The notes: a model not told the origin generated them from the sequence alone. Positions 6,698 through 16,466 are shown, counted from the first letter of the stretch. The stretch is 64,000 nucleotides of DNA from Arthrobacter sp. StoSoilA2 (GCF_019977195.1 NZ_AP024643.1:1240001-1304000), one strand, 5' to 3'. Translations and numbers: made by a program.

Positions 6698-9598
6698 TTG
6701 CACCCACAAACCTTGGCCAGAAGTCTGGCCGCAACCACCGCATCCGCAGCGCTCATCGCTGCCACGCTGGTAGCCGCCGGAGTCCCAGCCAGCCCCGCAG
6801 CAACCGCAGCCGAACTGCCTCCGCCGCCTACCGGCGTCGTGTATGCCAGTGACGTCCCATGGTCCAGCATGACGAACGGCTGGGGTCCGGCCGAACTGGA
6901 CATGAGCAACGGCGGCCAAGCGCTCGCGGACGCCAATCGCGCGCCGCTGACCATCGGCGGCACCGTGTATGCGAAGGGTCTGGGCACCCACGCGGCGTCG
7001 TCCATTACGTATAACCTCGGCGGGCAGTGCCGGCAGTTCCTCGCCCAGGTGGGTGTGGACGATACCCAGGGTGATCGCGGCCGGGTGGACTTCAAGGTCC
7101 TGGTGGATGGACTGGAGCGTTTCGCGGGGGAGCGGAAGGGCACCGACGGAGCCCTGCCCGTCAACGTGGATCTGAGGGGCGGCACCACGCTGCAGCTGAA
7201 GGTTGAGGCCGGCCCGGAAGGGAACGGCAACGATCACGCCGACTGGGCTGATGCCAGGATCAACTGCTCCGACGCGTTCCTTGCCGCGCCGCTGCGTATC
7301 GAGGGCTCAGCCGGGACGAACCTCAACTCGCTCGTCCCGGGGACCCCTGCGACCGTCGTCGTGCGTGATCTTCAGCCATTGAGTCCCGTCAGTCTCAGCC
7401 TCCGGGGCGAAAACGTGGCCGACGCCGTTGCTGACGCCACCGGCGTTGCAACCATCACCTTCGTGGTGCCTGCTGGAGCCGCAGGCGGGACGACGGAACT
7501 CGTCGCCAACGGCACTGGCCCCTTCGACGTGGCGACCACCGGCAGGGTCGGCGCGTTGATCGTGCAGATCAGCGATGCGAAGTTCTATGTGGACTGCTCG
7601 GCGGCCAGTCCCGGTGACGGCAGCCAGGCCAGCCCGTTCAACTCGATCGCCCAGGTCAACGGCCACGGCGCGTTCAACGCGGGCGAATCGGTCCTCTTCC
7701 GGGCTGGTGCTGACTGCACTGGCGCGCTCACGCCCGCGGGCACCGGCGTCGCGGACCACCCGATCACACTGTCCGCTTACGGCGACGGCGACAAACCCAC
7801 CATCAACGGCAACGGCGCGGTGGCAGCCATCCAGATCACCAATGCCAGCCACTGGACGGTCAGCGGACTGCATGTGGTGAACCCGTCGGACACTCCCGTG
7901 CGCAGGGTGGGCATCCTCTTTGAGAACAGCGGAACGGCGCAGACCGCCGGAATCGTGGTCACGGGAAACCACGTGGAAGACGTGGCGGGCTGGCGCAACA
8001 AGGCCACCAACGGCGCTGGGTTTGCCCAGTCTGCCGGCATCATGGTGCGCTCCTGGGGCAAGGGCTCGGTGGACGGCATCACCATCACCGACAACGAGGT
8101 GAACGATGCCGCCGGCGGTGGCGTGAAGATCTCCGCCCCGGACACCACCGAGCGCTACAACACCAAGGTCTACGTAGCGCGCAACAAGATCCACGACGTG
8201 GGCGGCGACGCGATCGTGATCCACAACTCCGACGCACCGCTCATCGAGTACAACAGCGGACTCAACCTCGGCCAAGGCGCCCACCCCTATGAAGGCGGCA
8301 ACTTCGCCGGCATGTGGCCGTACAACTCCAAGAACCCCGTATTCCAGTTCAACGTTGTGGGCAACAGCAGCACCTCTGTGTACGACTCCACGGCCTGGGA
8401 CTGCGACATGAAGATCGTGGGAACCTGCCTCTTCCAGTACAACTACTCGTACGGGAACGCGGGCGGCTTCTACCTGAACTGCGTCTCGAACTGCGGCGGC
8501 GGGGCCACCGCGGCGAACGTGGTGCTGCGGTACAACATCGCCCAGGACGACTGCCGGTTGGGCGGAAGCAGCAGCGGTACGGGCAAGCACTACCTCTACA
8601 ACAACACCTTCTACTGCCCATCGCGCGCCTTCCTGGACGACATGACCGGCCCGCGCGAGGTCCGCAATAACCTCTTCGTGGCGCCGGGCGGTGGTTTGAA
8701 AGTCGCGTCGGCTGTGTATGCGAACAACGCGTACTTCGGCGGTATCTTGCCGCCCGCTGGAGAGACGGGTTCGGTGCTGGGTGATCCTCGGTTGGTTGCT
8801 GGCGGGAGCGGGCAGACTACGCTTTCTGTTCCGGGGTATCGGCTGCTTTCCGGGTCGCCGCTGCTTGGTGCCGGTGTTCGGATTAACGACGACGGCGGCA
8901 GGGACTTCTTCGGGAACCCCACCTCTGGTGCCGAGTCTGTTGGGGCGCCGAACATCGGTGCTTACCAGGGGCCTGGGGTTGCTCCTGCTGCTTTGCCCTT
9001 TGGTTCTTTGGTGAACCAGACGTCGGTGGCGAATGCGGCCAATCCGCGGAATGGGGCTGTGACGGCTGATCGGCGGACGTTCTCGGAGGAGGCTCTGGCG
9101 GCGGGTGGGCTTGTCTCGGGCGAACGGTATTCGGCATTTGGGGTGTCGTCCGTTTGGCATCCTACGGCGGTGGGGACACCGGATACCTTGAAGGCTGCGG
9201 GGCAGGAAGTGCTTGTTTCGGGCAAGGGGCGGACTTTGCTGGTGACGGGATTCTCCACGGGGAACGTGTCCTCGGGCGTCGCGACCGTGCACTTCACGAA
9301 CGGGCAGAGCCGGCAGGTGACGCTTTCTCTACCGAACTGGCTCTCCGGGGTCGCTTCGGATACGAGCGTTGTGGTGGCTTCGTCGGCCTATCACCAGCGG
9401 CACACGCAGGCTTACATTGGTGGGTCTTCGACCGTTGTGCGTGTGGATGAGCCCGCTCGCGTGTTCGCTACGAAGATCGACATTCCGCCGGCGTTCGAGG
9501 TGTCTAGCGTGACGCTGCCGCAGGGGAGTGCCCTGGTGGATGAGGGGCTGAACGTCATGGATATTGCGGTGGGGAATTTGCCGGTGGGGTTGGGGTGA
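6698..9598 (+). CDS. Secreted NPCBM plus right-handed beta-helix protein
   Basis: 966 residues from TTG 6698 (GAGG about 9 bases upstream). Order: signal peptide (residues 1-40); NPCBM/NEW2 carbohydrate-binding domain (about 47-190, with VYAKGLGTHAASSI and FxAQVGVDD); an Ig-like module (about 200-285); a right-handed parallel beta-helix (about 295-690) opening with FYVDCSAASPGDGSQASPFNSI, typical of DUF1565 and polysaccharide-lyase-like proteins; and a C-terminal beta domain (about 700-966). Probable role: extracellular glycan binding or depolymerisation. From about base 8700 the third codon positions change from C-rich to clearly T/G-rich. A 661-codon open frame on the opposite strand is a shadow. 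Confidence 0.85.
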   Translation: MHPQTLARSLAATTASAALIAATLVAAGVPASPAATAAELPPPPTGVVYASDVPWSSMTNGWGPAELDMSNGGQALADANRAPLTIGGTVYAKGLGTHAASSITYNLGGQCRQFLAQVGVDDTQGDRGRVDFKVLVDGLERFAGERKGTDGALPVNVDLRGGTTLQLKVEAGPEGNGNDHADWADARINCSDAFLAAPLRIEGSAGTNLNSLVPGTPATVVVRDLQPLSPVSLSLRGENVADAVADATGVATITFVVPAGAAGGTTELVANGTGPFDVATTGRVGALIVQISDAKFYVDCSAASPGDGSQASPFNSIAQVNGHGAFNAGESVLFRAGADCTGALTPAGTGVADHPITLSAYGDGDKPTINGNGAVAAIQITNASHWTVSGLHVVNPSDTPVRRVGILFENSGTAQTAGIVVTGNHVEDVAGWRNKATNGAGFAQSAGIMVRSWGKGSVDGITITDNEVNDAAGGGVKISAPDTTERYNTKVYVARNKIHDVGGDAIVIHNSDAPLIEYNSGLNLGQGAHPYEGGNFAGMWPYNSKNPVFQFNVVGNSSTSVYDSTAWDCDMKIVGTCLFQYNYSYGNAGGFYLNCVSNCGGGATAANVVLRYNIAQDDCRLGGSSSGTGKHYLYNNTFYCPSRAFLDDMTGPREVRNNLFVAPGGGLKVASAVYANNAYFGGILPPAGETGSVLGDPRLVAGGSGQTTLSVPGYRLLSGSPLLGAGVRINDDGGRDFFGNPTSGAESVGAPNIGAYQGPGVAPAALPFGSLVNQTSVANAANPRNGAVTADRRTFSEEALAAGGLVSGERYSAFGVSSVWHPTAVGTPDTLKAAGQEVLVSGKGRTLLVTGFSTGNVSSGVATVHFTNGQSRQVTLSLPNWLSGVASDTSVVVASSAYHQRHTQAYIGGSSTVVRVDEPARVFATKIDIPPAFEVSSVTLPQGSALVDEGLNVMDIAVGNLPVGLG

Positions 9599-9631
9599 TT
9601 CGCATCGGCTGATTGAAGCAGGAAAGGTGTG

Positions 9632-9654
9632 GGACCCGCCGGAGAGGCGGGTCC
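9632..9654 (+). terminator. Hairpin terminator after beta-helix gene
   Basis: Perfect 9-base arms GGACCCGCC and GGCGGGTCC around a GGAGA loop, 34 bases past the stop. No T-tract. Confidence 0.65.
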
Positions 9655-9679
9655 TGCGCCTGTTCGCACCTTACTTCCC

Positions 9680-10090
9680 ATGCCTGCAAGTGGTGGGGCG
9701 GCAATGCTGAGCGGCGGATGGACGTGCAGGGATGTGGAAGGTGCTGTCGAAACTGAGCACAGAAACGTCCTTCGGGACGCGTCGGTCGTGGCGTTGGAGT
9801 TCGTTGACCACCGCTGCGCTCATTTCTTCGCTCACGGCGAAGATAGCGGTGAGACCGGGAATTTGTTCCTGGGAGGCTGTCAAGGCCGGGTGCGCCGCTC
9901 CTGTAGATGAAGCTTGCCGACCCCTCTCCGTGCGGCATGACGGCAGCCTGTTTGCGATTACGGAAGAACCACGGCACCAGCTCGAGCAGCGCCTGTCGGT
10001 GTGGGTAACATCGTTGATATCGAGGTCTGGCGGGTGCAGGTCAAGCTCTCTTCGGAGCGGCACTTCGGGATCTTCCTGCTGTGCCTTCAA
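9680..10090 (-). pseudogene. LacI-family regulator remnant (C-terminal part)
   Basis: Minus-strand frames hold a recognisable LacI C-terminal piece: GLTAIFAVSEEMSAAVVNEL followed by RRVPKDVSVLSFDS, the usual dimer/effector domain segment. The upstream part is spread over other frames and no helix-turn-helix start is present, so the gene is truncated and frameshifted. It marks the border between the secreted-protein region and the defence island. Confidence 0.5.
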
Positions 10091-10157
10091 CCTACCTCCA
10101 CGCTATGGCTGCTGGGGTCCATCGCTGTCATTGAGGGGTAGCGGTGGGCGTATGCGT

Positions 10158-11081
10158 TTAGCTTCTTGTAGGCATCCAAGCGAAATATGGGGAGTGGTTG
10201 CTTGTCCCCAATGCCAGCAAGCCATGCACCGCCATGTCCGCCTCACCCCATGGGAGAAACGCTAAGCCAGGCATGAGGTGGGCTCCCTCCAGGTCATATT
10301 TTGCGCTTTCCCAGCTTGCTGACGTAGTTCGATCTGTCGGGGCGAACTGCTTCAATGCTGACTTGTCCACCTCGGCAACGCAGCTGGCTTCAAGGGCATC
10401 GTCTAAGCCGACGACAAGCAACTTCCAGTGGCTGTCGGATAGCCCCGTCTCGAACTCGTGACGACTGAGGAAAAAGGAAAGACGGCCTCTGCGAGTAGTC
10501 GATTTCACTTCAAGATGCCATTCAGCCTCTGGAAGTGAAGCTGAAATGTCATATCCGAACCCGTCATCCGTTGCGGCTACGTGATTGATCGCACCGGGCC
10601 ACTTGGCCTCCAGCAGTGCACAGAGTGCCATTTCTCCTGCGCTTCCCACCTGTGCTCGCCGGGCTAGATCTATCTTTGCACTTACCCGTCGTACGACTCG
10701 TAACCCTGAATCGGGCGACAAACCAAGAACTTCCGACCATCTCTCTATGTCCTGCGGTAGGTCATCGCTACTGTGGACCAGCACGTCAGCATTTTCCAGC
10801 CACGGAGGGTCCGCGGCTCTTAACAAACTCGCCAGGAGGTATTCTCTCTTGTTCTGGGATGTCATTTGCCCCAATGCTTGCGACCGGTCCAAGCTGCTAT
10901 TCGGCAACCCGGTCCAGGACATCGAGTGTAACCATTCGAGGGCAGTGGAATATTGGGTTGGAGTCAGGTCTGCGTATCTGGAGTTAGACCGGATAAGGAT
11001 GGAAGCTTGGAGCTCGGTGGAGCGTCCCAGCAAATCAAGCCACCGAGCCGCAGCGATAATCACTCCTTCAGCAGGAATCAT
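10158..11081 (-). CDS. DUF3883-type (PD-(D/E)XK-like) nuclease domain protein
   Basis: 307 residues. The N-terminal half is helical and unassigned. The C-terminal half (about 140-240) has GSAGEMALCALLEA, then GFGYDI, then EWHLEVKSTT and a phage-nuclease-like helix SRHEFETG. This matches DUF3883, a predicted restriction-endonuclease-like fold in which the D of GYDI and the E-x-K of EVKST would form the active site. DUF3883 proteins are typically found with helicases in defence loci. The start overlaps the helicase stop by 4 bases (ATGA). It would be the nuclease arm of the ParB-helicase operon. Nuclease activity is inferred. Confidence 0.8.
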   Translation of the reverse strand: MIPAEGVIIAAARWLDLLGRSTELQASILIRSNSRYADLTPTQYSTALEWLHSMSWTGLPNSSLDRSQALGQMTSQNKREYLLASLLRAADPPWLENADVLVHSSDDLPQDIERWSEVLGLSPDSGLRVVRRVSAKIDLARRAQVGSAGEMALCALLEAKWPGAINHVAATDDGFGYDISASLPEAEWHLEVKSTTRRGRLSFFLSRHEFETGLSDSHWKLLVVGLDDALEASCVAEVDKSALKQFAPTDRTTSASWESAKYDLEGAHLMPGLAFLPWGEADMAVHGLLALGTSNHSPYFAWMPTRS

Positions 11082-12865
11082 CGGTTGAGGTAACTAGTAA
11101 GTGCCGCCAGGTCGGACATATCCATTCCGACCGATTCATCGACTTCTTCTTCCAAGTCACCAAGAACACGCACATTGGGATCGTCGAGGATACCGCCCAT
11201 GAATTCCAGCTTGCGTGCCAGCCGATCCTCGACCACCTCGTCGATGGTGCCTGTAGCGGCCAGAACGGTGATCTTGGTTATGGTGGAAGGAGCCAGGCCC
11301 AGTCGATGGATCCGATCCAGACTTTGCAGGAATCGGCCGGCGGAAAAATCGCGGTCAACATACACGGCATCGTGACACGCATGATGGAGGCTGACTCCTT
11401 CGCCGAGCGTGGCGGGGTTGGACAGCAGAACCGCGCATGTGGGGTCTTGCCGGAAGCGCTTGAGCTCCTCGTCCCGGTCGATTGTCCCCCCGTGAATCAA
11501 GGCCGGATTGAATTCCGCGAGCATTCTTTCAAGTGATTTGAGGTTTCGAACGAACGTCGACCAGATAAGCGTTTTTCTGCCCTTGGCCGCATTCTTTTCT
11601 ACAATGCTGCGTACCTCCTGATACTTGGGGTTGAGCTCGTAGAGTGGTAGATCCCGAAGAAGCTCCATGGCAGTAGCGCCCTCTGGAACCAGATAGGGCG
11701 GCACACGGTAGGGCAGCGCTTCGTGTTTATCCGAGCCAACGGCAAGAAGTGCAGGCGAAGTGGCGGCCATCAACAAGTAGAGAAGAATTTTTCCGAGCGC
11801 GGCCATGTCGCCGGCTTCAGAGGCTAATGCAAGCTTCCCTTGCCCAAGAAGGGCGTCATAAATTTCTCGGTGCAGTGGCGGTAGATCCACTCGCCGGATC
11901 GATATGTCCACCGGGGGTAAGTCCAACTCGGACTTCGTTGTTCGCGTGAAAAGCGGTTTGAGGGCTCGGCTGGCTACGGCCAAATCCTCGTGTGCCACCG
12001 CTCGTTGGACCGCCGCCCTGCCCTGTCCTGGCCATACGAATGAGAAGAGGCTTTCTAGGTCTCTAGAGCCGTTCGGGGCGGGCGTACCAGTCAGAATCAG
12101 ACGATTAGTCGCGTACGGGCCGAGAGTCAGGCAGGCGCTACCCCAGGCCCCTGCGCTGCCGAGTTTCATTCGGTGGGCCTCGTCTAGGACCAAAAGAGTT
12201 GAAGCGGCCTTCATCCACGTAATGAGGGGCGGGAGTGAATTTGGCAGACGTTCGTAATTGACGAGAAGAATATCGGCATCCGGGGGAAGTCCCCCGGTCC
12301 ATACGTGCGTTGTCATGGGCTCGCCTTGAAAGCAGACTCCGGCTTCGTACTCCCAGCTTTCGAATGCAGATTTAGGACACACAACGAGCATGCGTTCGAT
12401 TGATCCGGCGGCGCGACGAGCCGCGTAGATGGCCATACTCGCCCTGGTCTTTCCAGCACCAGGAACACTGAAGTTTGCGCCGTGATTTAGAGCCATGAGT
12501 TTAGACAGATCACGGGTCTGGTGCTCGGTGAGCGGAGCAACCCAGTTGGGCGGCAGAACGGGGACGGGCAGCTGATTGACTTCCTCGGCATTGAGCCGAG
12601 CATCTACCAATGTGGAGTCCTGAACGTTTCCTTCGACGAGTCGAAGGAGTGCACCATCCCAGCGGACATCGACGTCGTCAGCGGGCCATCGGGCTAATTC
12701 TCGAAGGTTGACGAGGAAATCATCTAGTTCAATGCTGATGGACGTCTTGTGCAGGCTCAGACTCGTCGAAAATCGGGTTGCAAGCATCCGAAGATGAGGG
12801 GAATTGCCCTCGTCGCATGAAAGATCAACCCTCCCTGCCATGAGGGAAAACCGGAGGTCGAGCAC
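11078..12865 (-). CDS. SNF2-type helicase / DNA translocase
   Basis: 595 residues, GTG start one base after the ParB-like gene's stop. Superfamily 2 motifs in order: Walker A VPGAGKTRAS (about residue 135), LLVNYER, DEAH box VLDEAHRMK, motif III LTGTPAPN, and the second lobe with LIWSTFVRNL, LLSNPATLGEGVSLHHA and the arginine-finger segment DRIHRLGL. LEGxxLHxA and RxxRxGQ-like spacing place it in the SWI2/SNF2 group, expected to translocate on double-stranded DNA without strand separation. An N-terminal domain of 110 residues is unassigned. It is probably the motor of the defence module. Confidence 0.9.
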   Translation of the reverse strand: MLDLRFSLMAGRVDLSCDEGNSPHLRMLATRFSTSLSLHKTSISIELDDFLVNLRELARWPADDVDVRWDGALLRLVEGNVQDSTLVDARLNAEEVNQLPVPVLPPNWVAPLTEHQTRDLSKLMALNHGANFSVPGAGKTRASMAIYAARRAAGSIERMLVVCPKSAFESWEYEAGVCFQGEPMTTHVWTGGLPPDADILLVNYERLPNSLPPLITWMKAASTLLVLDEAHRMKLGSAGAWGSACLTLGPYATNRLILTGTPAPNGSRDLESLFSFVWPGQGRAAVQRAVAHEDLAVASRALKPLFTRTTKSELDLPPVDISIRRVDLPPLHREIYDALLGQGKLALASEAGDMAALGKILLYLLMAATSPALLAVGSDKHEALPYRVPPYLVPEGATAMELLRDLPLYELNPKYQEVRSIVEKNAAKGRKTLIWSTFVRNLKSLERMLAEFNPALIHGGTIDRDEELKRFRQDPTCAVLLSNPATLGEGVSLHHACHDAVYVDRDFSAGRFLQSLDRIHRLGLAPSTITKITVLAATGTIDEVVEDRLARKLEFMGGILDDPNVRVLGDLEEEVDESVGMDMSDLAALTSYLNR

Positions 12866-12866
12866 T

Positions 12867-14288
12867 CTATTTTTCCGCCCCGATTTCTACGCGAGTTATT
12901 GCCTGGAGCCACCGAACGCCGTCCGTCGGTTCGCTAAGGCCACGACTGACGATCTGTGCAAGCTTGTGGAGATTCTCACGCATCACTCCAATCTCCTCCT
13001 CCAGATCGGACACGCTGAAGTTTCCTGTTGCCTTGGCGCTTGAGACGGCCTCAAGAACCAGCTCAAGCGCGTCGTTCGCATCGGACAATCGGTCGGTGGC
13101 TGCTAATTTCCTCTTTAGGACTCTGCCTTGGCGGCCAGCCAGATCCAATCCGTCATCCAGGGCGCTGTGGGTACTTGTCAACAATTGTTGGGCCGCTGCG
13201 CGTTCCGTGCTGGGTACATCCACGTGAGCCTGCGTGGCGGCTTTAGCCTGCAGTACGGCGGTGGTCGACGCCTTCAGTGCTTCGACCATCGCGCTCGGGC
13301 CGGGCGCCGACAGTTGCGTACCGGGGATGCGGACAGCAGTCCCCCCGGTGGGGCTCGGTTTCGGCATAAGTGGCTTAGCGTATTTACCCACAAAGTCTGA
13401 TTCGATCAACCGCAGGTCTGTCTTGGATTTATTAAGGGCTATGGCCAAGAGTCGCTGTTCTCTGAGAGCTTCAGCTTCATCGGGTGCCTTTATTTTTAGC
13501 GCCGAATAGGTTCGGTAGAGCTCTTCGAGTTTCCCCTGTTGCTCTTCGAAATCCACCAGACGCAAGGAAACCTGCTGACCGTCCGAACCGACAATCTTGC
13601 TTCTGTCGATTGCTTCTCGGATGAGGCTCAAGATCCATAGGTGACGTTCGAGGGTTGCCGCTTTTATTCGGAAGTCAGCCGTGATCTCCGATGTTGGCCG
13701 TCCCTGAAGGATCCTTTCCTCGATAGCGAGTAGGAAGTTCATGAATGAGTAATCGCGCTTGTGGTCCTTGCGTAGCTGAAGGGCAAGTTCGATGGACCGT
13801 AGATCGTCCAGACTGGCATCGGGCGGAAGTACCCCGACGCGGATGTGCTCTTGTTTTAGTTCCGACAGTGCAGCACGGCGGGTGTTGCCGTTGATCAAAA
13901 CCCCGCTACGAGTAATGATTCCCGGATCGCTTTGACCGTGTACCTTCAAGTCTTCTTTGAGCGCCTCAAAAGCCGGGTCAACCGACTCAGGGTTCGTAGG
14001 GTCACCTTTGAGCAGCTGATGAAGGTATGCCTGGCCCAGGTCACCGTAAGGATCGTTGTCCAGTTCTTGGTCCTTCGCGCTGTCGATACTGCGCTGCGCC
14101 CGTATGCGGTGTGTGGCGGGATTGTAATACAGAATCTCCACCGGCATGGAGATCACCGGCAAGTGCACTGAGCTCCCACGCCATTCAATCGAGACGCTCT
14201 CTTGTACGCCCTCGGCAGAGCGGCTTGCCGCAAGGCGCTCTTCAATGATGGCCTTGTTGTCCTGCGCACGCCCTGGCACGTTGCTCAT
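12867..14288 (-). CDS. ParB/sulfiredoxin-like domain protein
   Basis: 473 residues, ATG with AGGGGGG 7 bases upstream. The ParB-like core is at about residues 100-165: LKVHGQSDPGIITRSGVLINGNTRRAALSEL, where G-N-x-R-R is the nucleotide-binding signature of ParB/Srx proteins. Next come a helical DNA-binding-like part and a long Ala/Glu-rich coiled-coil-like C-terminus. Chromosome-partition ParB proteins are not expected beside a SNF2 helicase and a nuclease. ParB-fold proteins do occur in restriction and phosphorothioation-type defence. First gene of a three-gene operon. Its biochemical role here (CTP clamp, nuclease or sensor) is open. Confidence 0.85.
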   Translation of the reverse strand: MSNVPGRAQDNKAIIEERLAASRSAEGVQESVSIEWRGSSVHLPVISMPVEILYYNPATHRIRAQRSIDSAKDQELDNDPYGDLGQAYLHQLLKGDPTNPESVDPAFEALKEDLKVHGQSDPGIITRSGVLINGNTRRAALSELKQEHIRVGVLPPDASLDDLRSIELALQLRKDHKRDYSFMNFLLAIEERILQGRPTSEITADFRIKAATLERHLWILSLIREAIDRSKIVGSDGQQVSLRLVDFEEQQGKLEELYRTYSALKIKAPDEAEALREQRLLAIALNKSKTDLRLIESDFVGKYAKPLMPKPSPTGGTAVRIPGTQLSAPGPSAMVEALKASTTAVLQAKAATQAHVDVPSTERAAAQQLLTSTHSALDDGLDLAGRQGRVLKRKLAATDRLSDANDALELVLEAVSSAKATGNFSVSDLEEEIGVMRENLHKLAQIVSRGLSEPTDGVRWLQAITRVEIGAEK

Positions 14289-14410
14289 GGTTGCCCCCCT
14301 TTAAGGTAAAGATCCCGATTGCATTCTACGTCCTTACGGTAGTCAGCCCTTCAGGAGGAAATTTGAGCGCAAAGTATGTCTCGCGTTGTCTATAGGGTTG
14401 GGAATCAAAG
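14289..14410. promoter_or_regulatory. Divergent promoter region of the defence module
   Basis: 122 bases between the ParB-like operon (minus) and the HNH-like/methyltransferase genes (plus). It is more A/T-rich than the flanking genes and must hold both promoters. TCTATA upstream of 14411 may be part of a plus-strand -10 box, but I cannot place a full promoter with confidence. Confidence 0.4.
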
Positions 14411-15094
14411 ATGATTGGCGACATGAATCTTCCGGACTGGAGAACGAGTATTGCAGGGACGCGCACCCGAGCAGCTTTATGGTTGGCCTCACAGGTTGGC
14501 GAAGGAGGTGTGTTCACGAAGGCACAGCTGAGGGAGGCTTTTCCGGGAGTTGAACAAATCGACCGCCGTATGCGGGACCTAAGGCAAGACGGATGGATCT
14601 TGTCCACGTATGCCCAGGAACGGGCACTGGCCGTGGACGAGCTTCGGCTCGTCAAAATCGGCGGTCATATCTGGGAACCGGGCTACAAATCTAATCACAC
14701 TCCCCGCGCAAGTGACCGTGAGCGCCGTGAGACACTGGCGAGGGACAACTTCGCCTGCATTTTCTGTGGCATAGGGGCTGGGGAAACGTACAGCGATGAC
14801 CCTGCTCTCGCCGGCCAGCTAAACGTCACATGGTGTGACGCGGCTGCACCACGGGGACGTTATGTGACCACGTGTAAACGGTGCCGGAATCCCCTCGCGG
14901 AAATTGGGTCGAGCGATGTCGCCTATGAAGCAGCCGAGACCCTTGTCCCTGATGAGATGCGGCTACTAATGGATTGGATACGGGTTGGACATAGAACCCC
15001 GCGACAGATTGACAGGGTTTGGGGCCTTGTAAGGCTTCTTTCAAAGGGCGAGCGCGAAAATCTGCTGACCAGGCTCGAGGAGCTAGCCAATTGA
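14411..15094 (+). CDS. Treble-clef/HNH-like protein lacking a clear HNH active site
   Basis: 227 residues. The N-terminal 75 residues resemble a winged helix (TKAQLREAFPGVEQIDRRMRDLRQDGWIL), as found in small restriction-associated DNA-binding proteins. Residues about 110-165 have paired zinc knuckles, CIFCG and CKRCRN, the scaffold of HNH nucleases. Where a family member would show a DHI/DHV-type metal site, this protein reads VTWCDAA, so catalysis is doubtful. A short gap leads to the C5-methyltransferase on the same strand, suggesting a role as DNA-recognition or inactive nuclease partner. An alternative start is ATG 14423. Confidence 0.7.
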   Translation: MIGDMNLPDWRTSIAGTRTRAALWLASQVGEGGVFTKAQLREAFPGVEQIDRRMRDLRQDGWILSTYAQERALAVDELRLVKIGGHIWEPGYKSNHTPRASDRERRETLARDNFACIFCGIGAGETYSDDPALAGQLNVTWCDAAAPRGRYVTTCKRCRNPLAEIGSSDVAYEAAETLVPDEMRLLMDWIRVGHRTPRQIDRVWGLVRLLSKGERENLLTRLEELAN

Positions 15095-15193
15095 GGCGCA
15101 GCGTTGTCGGTCCACGTGCTGCGGTCGGTCTTTAGTAAAGCGCCGCGTGTCAGACGGCAGAACCACTACCAATGAAATGAGAGGATGGACGAC

Positions 15194-16204
15194 ATGATCG
15201 CATCCTCCTCACAGCTCACCGTGCTCGAAATCTGCGCCGGAGCAGGAGGTCAATCAGTCGGTTTGGAGAAGGCCGGATTCGGACATTCCCTCGCCGTAGA
15301 AATTGATGCAGATGCGGCGGCTACTCTTCGCCTAAACCGCCCCGAATGGGACGTGCATCAGGGGGATGTGCGAGAAATCAGTGGCAGTGGGTACAAAGGG
15401 GTCGATCTCCTGGCCGGCGGAGTCCCCTGTCCGCCATTCAGCATTGCTGGCAAACAGCTGGGCGCTGACGACGAGCGCGACCTTTTCCCTGAGGCCCTTC
15501 GCCTCGTCCGCGAAGCCTCGCCTAGCGCCGTCATGCTTGAAAACGTTAGGGGGTTGGCATCTGCTCGATTCACCCCTTATCGGCAATCAATTTTGGAGGC
15601 CCTCGACAAGCTCGGCTACGACGCGGACTGGCAGTTGTTCAACTCCAGCGAGTTCGGTGTCCCACAACTGCGCCCACGATTCATCCTTGTGGCCATGAAA
15701 CGGCGCCACTTCAGGAAATTCTCCTGGCCCTCAGCGCAAGGGACCCCTCCGAGTGTTGGAAAAATCTTGCTGCCTTTGATGAAGAGCGGTGGTTGGCCTG
15801 GGGCGGAGGCCTGGGCAGCACGGGCTAACTACATCGCCCCTACAGTTGTTGGGGGCTCAAAAAAACACGGTGGCGCTGATCTCGGTCCCACCCGCGCGAA
15901 AGCAGCGTGGTTGCAGCTGGGCGTCGATGGTAAGGGGATTGCCAATGAGGTTCCTGGCCCCGACACCCCGCATGATCATGTACCGCGGCTGACGAACGAA
16001 ATGGTCGCCCGCGTTCAGGGGTTCCCCCCGGAGTGGCAGTTTGCAGGCCGTAAAACCTCGGTTTACCGCCAAATTGGTAATGCATTCCCCCCTCCCGTCG
16101 CGTGCGCAATCGGGAATTCCATAGCCCATGCTCTCGGAGTGAAGAGCCGTCCGGCCAAGATTGGCATCGAGTTTGTGGACCGTCATCTCCAGGCTGTGAG
16201 CTGA
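15194..16204 (+). CDS. DNA (cytosine-5) methyltransferase
   Basis: 336 residues from ATG 15194; AGAGG is 9 bases upstream of it, whereas the in-frame ATG at 15185 abuts that site. All key motifs of C5-methyltransferases are present: motif I EICAGAGGQSVGL, motif IV GGVPCPPFS with the catalytic Cys, motif VI ENVRG, motif VIII QLRPRF, motif IX/X RVQGFPPEW and YRQIGNAFPPPVA. The target-recognition region between VIII and IX is short. It should protect host DNA in the module; the recognition sequence cannot be read from the protein. The gene converges on the endonuclease gene. Confidence 0.93.
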   Translation: MIASSSQLTVLEICAGAGGQSVGLEKAGFGHSLAVEIDADAAATLRLNRPEWDVHQGDVREISGSGYKGVDLLAGGVPCPPFSIAGKQLGADDERDLFPEALRLVREASPSAVMLENVRGLASARFTPYRQSILEALDKLGYDADWQLFNSSEFGVPQLRPRFILVAMKRRHFRKFSWPSAQGTPPSVGKILLPLMKSGGWPGAEAWAARANYIAPTVVGGSKKHGGADLGPTRAKAAWLQLGVDGKGIANEVPGPDTPHDHVPRLTNEMVARVQGFPPEWQFAGRKTSVYRQIGNAFPPPVACAIGNSIAHALGVKSRPAKIGIEFVDRHLQAVS

Positions 16205-16466
16205 CGCCTTCTCAGCCGAGTTAGCGGGAAGGGGTTAACTTCCTACCGATCGCGCGGTAGAAGATCATCAGTGACCGCTAGCATCTATTGCCCGCCACCG
16301 AAGCGAATTTCCACCAAGGTCATTCCACTTGCGTCATGACCTCTGGTCTGCAGGCCCAGGTTCTCCCCGGGGCGCTGTCTTTGCCTATCGAAGCTCAGCG
16401 CCATCCCGCTTCATCCGAAGACAGCGGGCTACCCTGGCAGCTGTGGTCCCGTGTCCGACAAGCCCT

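Noticed and set aside
7307..9292. 661-codon open frame on the minus strand opposite the beta-helix gene
   Set aside because: The translation is rich in Arg, His, Ala and Val with no domain, as expected for the antisense frame of C/G-ending codons. The plus strand has signal peptide, NPCBM and beta-helix motifs.
12867..14288. Chromosome or plasmid partition ParB
   Set aside because: No ParA gene and no parS-like repeats are nearby; it is locked in an operon with a SNF2 helicase and a nuclease.
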